NCBI GenBank assembly: GCA_021161825.1
Contig: JAGGZW010000113.1
Span: 1 to 51,565, forward strand
Reading direction: 5' to 3'
From: Thermoproteales archaeon
GTDB taxonomy: Archaea > Thermoproteota > Thermoprotei > Thermofilales > B69-G16
DNA: 51,565 nucleotides
In this document: positions 27,388 through 35,287 of the stretch, one piece after another
How the letters are laid out: each line of letters starts with the position of its first letter
Numbering within the stretch: the first letter of the stretch is position 1
Notes under the pieces: generated by a model
What the model saw: the letters and a program-made list of their open reading frames with translations, nothing else
Told to the model about the DNA's origin: nothing
The model's database searches: none
Made by a program: the position numbers and the translations under genes

Positions 27388-27762
27388 ATGAGTAGAAATT
27401 TCAAGAGCGAAATCTATAAAAAGTTAAGAATGGCATATGCAAAGCTTTTAATTGCAGAAAATATCAAAAAACAGAGAAAAAGTCAAACTATGAGAAGCCT
27501 CTACCTATTAGCGGTAGCGGGAGGTATTTTTGCAACTCCAGAATTCATGTCGAACATATACCTATCGAGTTCAATCTCTGACGTTAATAAGGTAAAGAAG
27601 AAAATAAAAAAAATTTTAAAAAAGCGAGACGTGCCAGTAGAAGATAAATGCCTACTTGAGGAGTTAAATCAAATATTAGAAGTAAACAAGGATATGAAAG
27701 TTAGTGATTTAAAAATCGTCATTTCTGAAGCTCTAAAGATTTTGGAAATTTCTTCGTTGTAA
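27388..27762 (+). CDS. Small helical protein of unknown function
   Basis: About 124 residues, starting MSRNFKSEIYKKLRMAYAKL. Predicted to be mostly helical, with one hydrophobic stretch (SLYLLAVAGGIFATPEFMS) and a lysine-rich middle (KVKKKIKKILKKRD). No family recognised. CTATAAAT at 27356-27363 lies about 27 nt before the ATG, so the transcript is probably leaderless; the frame is open to 27304 but that start would precede the promoter. It is divergent from the RHH-KaiC pair. Confidence 0.6.
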   Translation: MSRNFKSEIYKKLRMAYAKLLIAENIKKQRKSQTMRSLYLLAVAGGIFATPEFMSNIYLSSSISDVNKVKKKIKKILKKRDVPVEDKCLLEELNQILEVNKDMKVSDLKIVISEALKILEISSL

Positions 27763-27876
27763 CATCATCGCTTTCTCAGCGCTCCAGACCGTAATCATCC
27801 TGAATCATTCGATTCTTATCTTCAAGACAGAATATAAATACTTACCGACGTAAACTCATTAACTATCCTTAGATGC

Positions 27877-28908
27877 TTAATATGACCGGTTTAAACCCAT
27901 AAACTCGGCTGCCGTAACTACCTTCTTGCCCAGCTTCTTTCCCAAGTTCCATACTTCGGAAGTTCTTTCCTTAAATTTAGGCTCTCTTGGTAAGTGATGA
28001 TCATAGACTATAATTTTTGTGGAAGTCTCCTCTACAATCCTTAGAACATTCTCTAATGCACGTCTAAAATTTATCAAATTAAGAGTATAACCTAGCATGT
28101 AAGTCATAGGACCATCGAGAATTAGCACGTCAGGGTCTTCTCTAATAATCAATTCTGCATAATCTTCAATTATGGGACCGTTAACATCGCTTGAATGTAA
28201 AAATTTCCAGCCGCCATATTCTATCACAGTTGCTAAAACCCATCCAACTCTTGAATACTCAATACCATGAAATAGGGGCCTAGTAAACCTAACCAAAGTA
28301 TCGCCAAATTTGAAAGTTTTTCCGTCCGCAAACTTAACCTTGACTTTCTCCAGCTCGAGCTCTGGAATCAGCTTGTATTTTTTCCATTTTTCTCTTCTCT
28401 TTAAAAACCACAATCTACCCTTCTCTAGTAAAAATTCGCGTCTTTCGCTGTAATCGCCGAAGTCTCTAGCCTGCGCGATACGAAGCTCGTAGAAAGGATC
28501 GTTCCACTCTCCCGGCTTAGGTTCCAATAAAACCTTTTTAAGGTTCTCTCCAAAAGCCTCGTATAGATGCTCATAAAAACGTAAAGCGCGCTTGCGCTGT
28601 GAATCGTTTATGTATTCATTGGGATTTTTCGCTAATACGATTTTTCCCTCGTAAATTTCTTTATCAAAATCAGTGAAGTGATCATAATGGTAATGAGATA
28701 TTACTATAATATCGGCCTCAAAAGCCGCTTTTTTAACAGCTAACCGCCCTTCTTGTAGCCAACCTAATTTAGCAGAGTCGGGCGCCGGAAACGTTGGATG
28801 CATTACAGCAACTCCCGGATCAATTAAAACTTTAACATCAGGCGTAGTGACCAGGGTGCATGAAGATTTTGCGCCTAAAGAATCAAACCAGATAAGCTTG
28901 AAATCCAC
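27877..28908 (-). CDS. Metallo-beta-lactamase-fold hydrolase (UPF0282/COG2248)
   Basis: A 343-residue protein. The zinc motif is SHYHYDHF (HxHxDH, about residues 72-77), with LIDPG earlier and HSSDVNGP, DGPMTYMLGY and YDHHLPREPKF later, the pattern of the archaeal UPF0282 family. Its substrate is unknown. It is monocistronic, leftward, upstream of the lipoate genes by about 120 nt but in its own context. Confidence 0.88.
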   Translation of the reverse strand: MDFKLIWFDSLGAKSSCTLVTTPDVKVLIDPGVAVMHPTFPAPDSAKLGWLQEGRLAVKKAAFEADIIVISHYHYDHFTDFDKEIYEGKIVLAKNPNEYINDSQRKRALRFYEHLYEAFGENLKKVLLEPKPGEWNDPFYELRIAQARDFGDYSERREFLLEKGRLWFLKRREKWKKYKLIPELELEKVKVKFADGKTFKFGDTLVRFTRPLFHGIEYSRVGWVLATVIEYGGWKFLHSSDVNGPIIEDYAELIIREDPDVLILDGPMTYMLGYTLNLINFRRALENVLRIVEETSTKIIVYDHHLPREPKFKERTSEVWNLGKKLGKKVVTAAEFMGLNRSY

Positions 28909-29030
28909 ATCTTGAATGAAATAGTTTCTATTTTAAAAAAGTAGCGGAAGAATCGAGTAAACCTATAGGTCTATTTTCATACGGCTAGTGATCGTCCTCC
29001 GGGAAATCGAGGAAATTTTTCATTTTCGCT

Positions 29031-29273
29031 TTATAATTTTTTCAATAATTCTATTATGTCGTCAAAGGATACGCCTAAAAGCGTTAACCTGCCTTTATAC
29101 TTATTTACTTTCTCTTCAACATTGGTTATGTCAGTGGATATAAGATCTTGTTCCATTTCTTCGAGTGCTTCTGGAGGATACGCAAAAAAGTCTCCACTAA
29201 AGCTTATACTCACAATTTTACCATTCTCTATCTCAGCTTCTATTTTCAAAGTTTTTCCTCCAGGTTTTTTCAC
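29031..29273 (-). CDS. lplB: Lipoate-protein ligase, C-terminal subunit (LplB-type)
   Basis: An 80-residue protein matching the C-terminal accessory domain of LplA (KKPGGKTLKIEAEIENGKIVSI, SGDFFAYPPEALEEME). In many archaea this domain is a separate gene needed by LplA to form lipoyl-AMP. It follows lplA by about 27 nt. The GTG at 29273 is preceded by AAGGA at 7 nt. Confidence 0.88.
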   Translation of the reverse strand: MKKPGGKTLKIEAEIENGKIVSISFSGDFFAYPPEALEEMEQDLISTDITNVEEKVNKYKGRLTLLGVSFDDIIELLKKL

Positions 29274-29300
29274 GATAAATTCCTTCTTTACCAGAAACTT

Positions 29301-30065
29301 TCACCTCTTAAAAATCCAATCTCTGCTCTTATATTTCATGGCTAGCTGACGCGCTAGAGAAACCTCTTCGCTTGTAGGCTCTGATTTCTCAAATTCCACT
29401 TTTAAAACTTTTTTAAAACCTTCTATCAAAGCTTTAACAACCTCGCTTTTCGAAACTTTTTTCCCAACCTCTAATGAAACAGTGGTAACCCTATCCTTTA
29501 TCGAAGAGATACCATGAGAAGCCAGTTTTTGTATTGGAACCTTAAGAGCTCTAGCTAAAACGTCTAAATCCGTATTATACATTAAAGTTCCGTGCTGAAG
29601 AACAACGTTCCCTCTCCGGATCTGAGCGCTACCCGATATCTTCCTACTATTAACGACGATATCATTTACAGGCATGAAGACAGCTTTGACATGTAAAAGG
29701 GATAAGGCCTCTATAAGGCTTTGACAGATAAATTCGTAGCATTTCTGAATATCTCTCGGTAGGAAATTAGTATCGGCTATTAAGCTATAGGTTATTTCTC
29801 CGTTAGCGTCATGGTAGACGGAACCTCCACCCGTAATCCTGCGCGTAAAAGGTATCGAGTGCTTTGTCAAATATTCTAGATTAATTGCATCGGAGATTTT
29901 CTGAAAATAACCTACCGTAACCGCGCTGGGGTTTATCACGTAAAGCCTCAAGGTGTTTGGGACTAGGTTCCGCAACCTAGCTTCTAGAATAGCTTCGTCG
30001 AGCGCCATACACCAATAAACATCGCCTTCATTTATAACTAGGCGCCAAGTTTCTATTCTAGGCAT
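29301..30065 (-). CDS. lplA: Lipoate-protein ligase A, catalytic subunit
   Basis: A 254-residue biotin/lipoate ligase-fold protein. The RRITGGGSVYHD loop (about residues 75-86) and the catalytic lysine in NSRKISGSAQ (Lys142) are intact. With LplB it activates free lipoate and transfers it to E2 or H proteins. It is divergent from the LipS genes, with only 37 nt between starts, so the salvage and synthesis genes probably share a promoter region. Confidence 0.93.
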   Translation of the reverse strand: MPRIETWRLVINEGDVYWCMALDEAILEARLRNLVPNTLRLYVINPSAVTVGYFQKISDAINLEYLTKHSIPFTRRITGGGSVYHDANGEITYSLIADTNFLPRDIQKCYEFICQSLIEALSLLHVKAVFMPVNDIVVNSRKISGSAQIRRGNVVLQHGTLMYNTDLDVLARALKVPIQKLASHGISSIKDRVTTVSLEVGKKVSKSEVVKALIEGFKKVLKVEFEKSEPTSEEVSLARQLAMKYKSRDWIFKR

Positions 30066-30102
30066 TGAGTAAAAATACTTAAACCATCAAATTATTGTTT
30101 CC

Positions 30103-31035
30103 ATGATAAGCGTGCTGGTCAGAGCGTCGCTGGGCTCGTTAGCAACGCTTGGAATATATAGTTTAAAAATGCTAGCAAAACCTACAACTCTATATATTCT
30201 TCAATACTCGCCAGACGGCTGTCAGGCAAGCTGTAAGTTTTGTCCGCAGGCGAAAATAAATAATGCGGATAAAAATTTCGTGGCGCGAGTTCCATGGCCG
30301 CTAATCGAGCTTGACGTTATAATAGATAAGCTAAAAAAGGGAAAGCAAGTTTTTTCTAGAATATGTGTTCAGAATGTTTTGAAAAAAGATTTTAGAAAAG
30401 AACTCATCGAAATAGTGCTTAAGATTAGAAAATCGGGAGTAAATCTACCTTTATCAATAACTATAACTCCCGTGGAGAAAGATTTTTTAGTTAAATTAAA
30501 AAACCTTGGCGTAGACCGGCTAGGCATAGGCTTAGACGCGGCAACACCCGTTATTTTCGAGAAGATCGGCAAGCCATACGGTTGGAGAATCTACATGGAT
30601 TTTATAGATTCGGCGGTTCGAGTTTTCGGAAGGCGTAACGTGTCTGTGCATTTAATTTTTGGAATGGGTGAAGGCTTAAAAGAGTTTGTTGACGCAATGA
30701 AGCTTATCTACGATAAAGGCGCTGAAGTAGCTCTCTTTGCTTTTACTCCAATAAAAAATACTCAGCTGGAGAATTTACCTAAACCAAATCTACACCATTA
30801 TAGAGTTGTTCAAATGGCAAGATACTTGTTATCGAGAAATCTAAGAGATATTGACGATTTCCGAAGAGCGTTTTTAACCAGCGGTTGTCCAGGCTGCAAT
30901 AGACCCTTCTATAATGAATCGCCGCGGAAAATATACAATTATCCTTCAGAGGAACTATTAGAGAATATGCAACTAACGAGCAGCGAGATAAGGAATATTC
31001 TAGCAGAATCCTTAGCTCTTCTAGAACAGCCATAG
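30103..31035 (+). CDS. lipS1: Radical SAM protein, LipS1-type lipoyl synthase component
   Basis: A 310-residue protein related to biotin synthase. CxxxCxxC is at Cys40, Cys44 and Cys47 (GCQASCKFC), and LGIGLDAATPVIFEKIGKP is a SAM-binding-like segment. The C-terminal SGCPGCNRPFYNESPR holds extra cysteines that could ligate a second, sulfur-donating cluster. Archaeal lipoyl synthase is a pair of radical SAM proteins, LipS1 and LipS2; the direct linkage to lplAB and a second radical SAM gene supports this. Which of the two is LipS1 is my inference. Confidence 0.72.
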   Translation: MISVLVRASLGSLATLGIYSLKMLAKPTTLYILQYSPDGCQASCKFCPQAKINNADKNFVARVPWPLIELDVIIDKLKKGKQVFSRICVQNVLKKDFRKELIEIVLKIRKSGVNLPLSITITPVEKDFLVKLKNLGVDRLGIGLDAATPVIFEKIGKPYGWRIYMDFIDSAVRVFGRRNVSVHLIFGMGEGLKEFVDAMKLIYDKGAEVALFAFTPIKNTQLENLPKPNLHHYRVVQMARYLLSRNLRDIDDFRRAFLTSGCPGCNRPFYNESPRKIYNYPSEELLENMQLTSSEIRNILAESLALLEQP

Positions 31036-31043
31036 TGGTTGCC

Positions 31044-31895
31044 ATGCCTATAGCTTTCATACCGGGAGAGAATTACCCAAGCATAAGCATAACAGGAAAT
31101 AGATGTTTTCTAAACTGCAAATACTGCGAAGGCAAATATTTAAATCAGATGTATCATGTAGCTACTCCACAAGATCTTTACAATCTTATCGAGAAGCTAT
31201 GGGATAAGGGAATGAAGGGATTTCTAATAAGCGGAGGATTTGACAAAAATGGACAACTACCGCTGAAACCTTTCCTAAGCACTATAAAAAAAATAAAAAA
31301 GGATTTTGACCCGGTAATCAGCGTACACCCGGGGCTTGTTGATATAAACATGGTAGTTGAAATGAGGAGATCGGGGATAGACATAGTCGATTACGGATTC
31401 ATAATAGACGATTTTATAATACGAGAAGTAATGAACTTAAAAAACAGGAGTCATCGTGATTTTAAAAGTACGCTAAAACATTTGTATAATAATGGACCCC
31501 CTTATATAGCGCCCCATATACTAATTGGCTTAAACTACGGCAGTATAAAATTAGAATATCAAGCTTTAGAGCACGTGATCGAATATGATCCATACATAAT
31601 TATATTCCTAGTTTTCATACCCACGAAGGGAACGCAGATGGAACATGTCAAACCGCCAGAAATAGAAAAAATTGTAGAATTGATTAAATACGCAAGGACG
31701 ATATATAATGGTGAAATCGCCTTAGGTTGTATGAGACCGCCACATCACAAGCCGCTACTTGACGAGAAGCTTTTGAAGAAGAACCTTATCGATAGAATAG
31801 TGTTGCCCATCAGCAAAATAATCAGAATTTTTAATCTGAGAATAATAAATGCTTGCTGTTCAATTCCTCGTGAGTTTTTCAACCGATTTAGTTGA
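31044..31895 (+). CDS. lipS2: Radical SAM protein, LipS2-type lipoyl synthase component
   Basis: About 283 residues starting MPIAFIPGENYPSISITG. CxxxCxxC is at Cys21, Cys25 and Cys28 (RCFLNCKYC). The C-terminal LGCMRPP and NACCSIPREF segments hold more cysteines. It starts 8 nt after lipS1 (or overlaps it if GTG 31035 is used), so the two are one operon. Together they would insert two sulfurs into octanoyl groups. Its end overlaps the convergent Rad50-like gene by 8 nt. Confidence 0.72.
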   Translation: MPIAFIPGENYPSISITGNRCFLNCKYCEGKYLNQMYHVATPQDLYNLIEKLWDKGMKGFLISGGFDKNGQLPLKPFLSTIKKIKKDFDPVISVHPGLVDINMVVEMRRSGIDIVDYGFIIDDFIIREVMNLKNRSHRDFKSTLKHLYNNGPPYIAPHILIGLNYGSIKLEYQALEHVIEYDPYIIIFLVFIPTKGTQMEHVKPPEIEKIVELIKYARTIYNGEIALGCMRPPHHKPLLDEKLLKKNLIDRIVLPISKIIRIFNLRIINACCSIPREFFNRFS

Positions 31896-34368
31896 ATGAG
31901 TATAGGTTTATGCTGGTACCCTCTGGAGTATGCTTTAATTCGTATATGAGAGCGGAAGGGACTTCTCGAACTATTTCTTTAAAACTTTCGTCTTGAGTAG
32001 CTATTATGATCTGGTCAACCCCCTCCACTTTGGCTAGAAGCTTTATCATGGCTTTCCTGCATTCATAGTCGATACTTGGCGTTGGCTCATCGAGAATTAT
32101 AAAAGCGACGTTATGAGGAGTTAGCTTAAACAAGGCTGTTAGCAGCGATAATACAACAATTCTTTTCTGTCCATCGCTCATTTTTTTCAAGGCGGGAATC
32201 CATCGTCTATCTCTATTTCTTTTAGCAAAAATTTCGTATATGCTGCGTTCATATTCCCGATCTTCTCTCCTAAGCTTGATGGTTCGAATCCTTATAGTTA
32301 GCTCGGAATAGTCTGGATGCACATACATCTGCTGAAATATATCGTTCATTTTCTCTACGATTTTCCTAATCGCAATTTTTCTAATTGAGGATTGAACTTC
32401 TCTAAATGCTATTTTAATCTCTAACAGTTTGTTTCTAAACTCTTTAAGCTTGAAAATCTTCGCTTCTTGCTTTTCTGTTTTCTCAGTAAGTTTTTTAACA
32501 TAAACGAGTTTTTCTTTAATGCTTTCTAAATCTTTTTCCAGGTTTGCCATTTCGGCTTTGAGTCTATCAATTTCGTTCATAGTCAAGTAGTACTTTTCCT
32601 CTATAGAATTATAGTATTTTTTATCGAAATCTAGCCTTGCAATTTTCTTCAAAACTTCGCTAAGTTCGCGCTTTTTACCCTCCAATTCTCGCTGGAGCTC
32701 CGAAATCTCCTTTATTCTAGAAAGCTTCGTAATGATGGAGGAGCTCGATGATATGATGCTTGTAAGCCGACTTATTTTGAAATTAACTTCTTCTACAAGT
32801 TCTTCCAGTTCTTCAATATTATTGGAGACTTCGTCAAACTCATTTTCTAAACTTTTTTTCTCTAGCTCTAGCTCATTTTTCCTCAGCATTCTCTCCTCGA
32901 GCTCGCTTAACTTCACGTATACCCTCTTTAGCTCATTTAGATTCTTAACGAGTTTTTCCCGCTTAAGGAAGACATCTTCCTTTTTTATGAGATTTACTTT
33001 GTCTTCGATTTTCTTGATTTGCTGTTCATTTAACTCCGTATCGCATACTGGACATGTTGCAGAGCTTTCCTTGAGATATGTGCCTATAACGCTTCTTCCT
33101 AAGTTATATACACATTTGTTTATTTCGGAAATTTTTTCTAGTTTTTCAATCTCAACTTCCAAGAGTGAAATCCTTTTTCTAACGTTTTCTCGAGAGCCGT
33201 ATTTCTCGACTAAGCCTCTGAGAGTATTGTAATTTTTTTCCAGCGTGTATAATTCCGCCTCGACTTCTGCAAGCTTCCGCCTCAACAAATTATATTTATT
33301 CCGTTCTGATGCCAGCTGATAGTTTACCTCCAGCAATTCACTATTTAAATCCTCTAGTGAAGCTTCAAGACGTTTTATTTTCGCGTTTAGAACTTGGAGA
33401 GCCGAGTCGATAGTATCCCTGGAAAACTCGATTTTCTCAACTTCTTCTGCATCTTTGTAAAGCATCGTCTCTTTAAGACCGTTGATAATAGATGATTTGG
33501 CTTTTTCAAAAAGAATATCAGCCGGCTCCGTAGGCGTAAAAGATTCTAATTTTTTCAATCTTTGTTTAATCTGCTTTATCTCAGCTCTTAATCTTATCTC
33601 TTGCTCTTTCAAACTTTCATACTCTTTTTCTTTACTTTTCAATTTTTCAAGTTCATGCTCATATTCAATCAAAGCTTTCTTTTTTCTATCAATTTCCTCT
33701 TCTAGAACGAGAAGCTTTTTCCTTTTCTCCTCTAGTTCTCGCTCAATCTCCTCTACTGAAGGTTCATTTGCTAAGCGAGCCTTCAAAAAATCTAGTTCAC
33801 TTTCAAGCATTTCTAGCTTATCCTCGACAAGCTTTAGGGGGATGCCTCTAAAGATACTTTCCAGGGTTTCTATGCCCAACAGCCTGTCTAAGGCCTCGCT
33901 TCTCTGCATATCCGTGCCGTATATTATGTCCTCTATTTCACGCGATCTTAAAGCAACCTGTCTAACAAAACCGTCTAAATCTATGCCTAGAATATTACGC
34001 ATCTTAGCGTCTACTTTGCTCCAGCTCTTCTCCACAATTTTTCCGTCAACTTCTAGTAGAGCTTCGGCAGAATCCCTGCTTCTAGACCTGTAAACGACGT
34101 ATCTTTTACCTGACGAATCTACAAGAGCAAGCTTTATCTTAATCCTATCCGTAAAATCGTTGATTAAATCTTCGCTCTTTAATTCTTTCCTATATTTTAC
34201 CGAGTATAGCGTGCCATAGAGCGCATATTCTATCGCTTCAAGTATCGTCGTTTTCCCCGTTCCAATAGGACCTACTATAACAACAACTGGCGAATTTAGG
34301 CGTAGCTTTTTCATTTCACTAAAAGCTTTAAACCCTCCTACTTCTATTTCCTCAAGCTTCAACCGCAT
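31888..34368 (-). CDS. Rad50/SMC-like ATPase of the crenactin cluster (arcadin-4-like)
   Basis: An 826-residue ABC-type ATPase: Walker A GPIGTGKTT (Gly33 onward), long coiled coils, a Rad50-type zinc hook CPVC at about residue 438, signature MSDGQKR and Walker B FIILDEPTPSID. There is no mre11, herA or nurA beside it. It is the last gene of an operon with crenactin. In Pyrobaculum the crenactin cluster includes arcadin-4, a Rad50/SMC protein, so I favour that role; genuine Rad50 DNA repair is the alternative. It starts 1 nt after the small upstream gene. Confidence 0.8.
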   Translation of the reverse strand: MRLKLEEIEVGGFKAFSEMKKLRLNSPVVVIVGPIGTGKTTILEAIEYALYGTLYSVKYRKELKSEDLINDFTDRIKIKLALVDSSGKRYVVYRSRSRDSAEALLEVDGKIVEKSWSKVDAKMRNILGIDLDGFVRQVALRSREIEDIIYGTDMQRSEALDRLLGIETLESIFRGIPLKLVEDKLEMLESELDFLKARLANEPSVEEIERELEEKRKKLLVLEEEIDRKKKALIEYEHELEKLKSKEKEYESLKEQEIRLRAEIKQIKQRLKKLESFTPTEPADILFEKAKSSIINGLKETMLYKDAEEVEKIEFSRDTIDSALQVLNAKIKRLEASLEDLNSELLEVNYQLASERNKYNLLRRKLAEVEAELYTLEKNYNTLRGLVEKYGSRENVRKRISLLEVEIEKLEKISEINKCVYNLGRSVIGTYLKESSATCPVCDTELNEQQIKKIEDKVNLIKKEDVFLKREKLVKNLNELKRVYVKLSELEERMLRKNELELEKKSLENEFDEVSNNIEELEELVEEVNFKISRLTSIISSSSSIITKLSRIKEISELQRELEGKKRELSEVLKKIARLDFDKKYYNSIEEKYYLTMNEIDRLKAEMANLEKDLESIKEKLVYVKKLTEKTEKQEAKIFKLKEFRNKLLEIKIAFREVQSSIRKIAIRKIVEKMNDIFQQMYVHPDYSELTIRIRTIKLRREDREYERSIYEIFAKRNRDRRWIPALKKMSDGQKRIVVLSLLTALFKLTPHNVAFIILDEPTPSIDYECRKAMIKLLAKVEGVDQIIIATQDESFKEIVREVPSALIYELKHTPEGTSINLYSFN

Positions 34369-34369
34369 T

Positions 34370-34549
34370 TTATTCTTCCTCCAAAATCTTCGACATGTGC
34401 TCTTTAACGATCTTCTCTAAGCCTTTCCTACCCGATATTAAGTATTCCTTGAACATAGACTTTGCTAGACTTGCTTTTTCAGTTTCGTCTTTAAACCTTT
34501 CATCCAAAAACTCAAGCACCAGCTCAAACACGTTTTTTTCACGCTTCAT
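34370..34549 (-). CDS. 59-residue protein in the crenactin operon (arcadin-3 candidate)
   Basis: Starting MKREKNVFELVLEFLDERF, it is a single small, charged, probably all-helical protein ending KEHMSKILEEE. It overlaps the end of the upstream coiled-coil gene by 11 nt and ends 1 nt before the Rad50-like ATG, so it is translationally coupled to both. Arcadin-3 is also a small gene between arcadin-2 and arcadin-4 in the Pyrobaculum cluster; the match is by position and size, not sequence. Confidence 0.7.
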   Translation of the reverse strand: MKREKNVFELVLEFLDERFKDETEKASLAKSMFKEYLISGRKGLEKIVKEHMSKILEEE

Positions 34550-35276
34550 CCTCCCTACCCCGTTTCGCTAGCAAAGAAACCCACGGATTATCGGATATAA
34601 AATCGGGATATCCTTCCATTTTTTCGATACTTATTTCCTCACTTTTCTCAGCGATTTCCAAGGGCTTTTTGATGTCGACCATCTGTCTCCTCTTTAATAT
34701 TCTTATCTCATTTTCCAGGATTTTCAAAGATTTTCGAAGCTGCTCGAGCTCTTGTCTCAAAAATTTCACTTCATTTTTCAACTCGAGAACATTTTCACCC
34801 ATTTTTTCAGCTAGATTCGAAAGTTCGCTGCGGATGAGATTTATCTTTTGTGCATACTCTTCGTAAGCTAATGCTTTCCTAATGCCTAAAGCTCTAGCTG
34901 GTAACTTCTCCTCGACTCTTTCTTCTCCAACTTTTATGATACCAATACCAGCACTTTCAAAAACTTCTCGAGGAATCTTAATTAATCCCAAGCTCTCGGG
35001 TACTGCCACGTATACCTTATCAAAGTATTCTCGACGTTTCAGTATATCTACAGCTATAAGCTCAAGCTCTTTCCTGATTTGAGACGCGAGAAAATCTCTT
35101 GGCGTATAAGCCTTAACAGCTATAACATTATTTCCATCGCGGAAAAAAAGGTCAAATTCTACAATCAATTTTTCTGCTTTAAGCTCCTCGGGCAACAAAA
35201 ACTCATAACCTTTCTCCAAAAAATACTCTTTAAGCTTTGAAACGATAACTTCTCTGGTAACCATTTGGTCAACCAT
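34539..35276 (-). CDS. Crenactin partner: nuclease-like domain, coiled coil and short C-terminal motif (arcadin-2 candidate)
   Basis: A 245-residue protein with three parts. Residues 1-125 show a PD-(D/E)XK-like beta pattern (VEFDLFFRDGNNVIAVKAY, KVYVAVPESL, AGIGIIKVGE) with the catalytic Glu of ExK missing. Residues 140-205 form a coiled coil. The last 25 residues contain NPWVSLLAKRGR, a likely short amphipathic binding motif. Known arcadin-2 has a coiled coil and a C-terminal helix that sequesters crenactin monomers. It follows crenactin by 11 nt. The arcadin-2 call is by architecture and position. Confidence 0.68.
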   Translation of the reverse strand: MVDQMVTREVIVSKLKEYFLEKGYEFLLPEELKAEKLIVEFDLFFRDGNNVIAVKAYTPRDFLASQIRKELELIAVDILKRREYFDKVYVAVPESLGLIKIPREVFESAGIGIIKVGEERVEEKLPARALGIRKALAYEEYAQKINLIRSELSNLAEKMGENVLELKNEVKFLRQELEQLRKSLKILENEIRILKRRQMVDIKKPLEIAEKSEEISIEKMEGYPDFISDNPWVSLLAKRGREDEA

Positions 35277-35287
35277 CCAGTATAAAC

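Noticed and set aside
29031-29303. CTG start for LplB placed 6 nt after GAGGTGA
   Set aside because: The GTG at 29273 has its own AAGGA ribosome site and gives a normal domain start.
32732-34093. Long Ser/Leu-rich plus-strand frames opposite the Rad50-like gene
   Set aside because: Antisense shadow of a Lys/Glu-rich coiled-coil coding region.
31888-34368. Canonical mre11-rad50 DNA repair operon
   Set aside because: No mre11, herA or nurA gene is adjacent; the gene lies in the crenactin operon instead.
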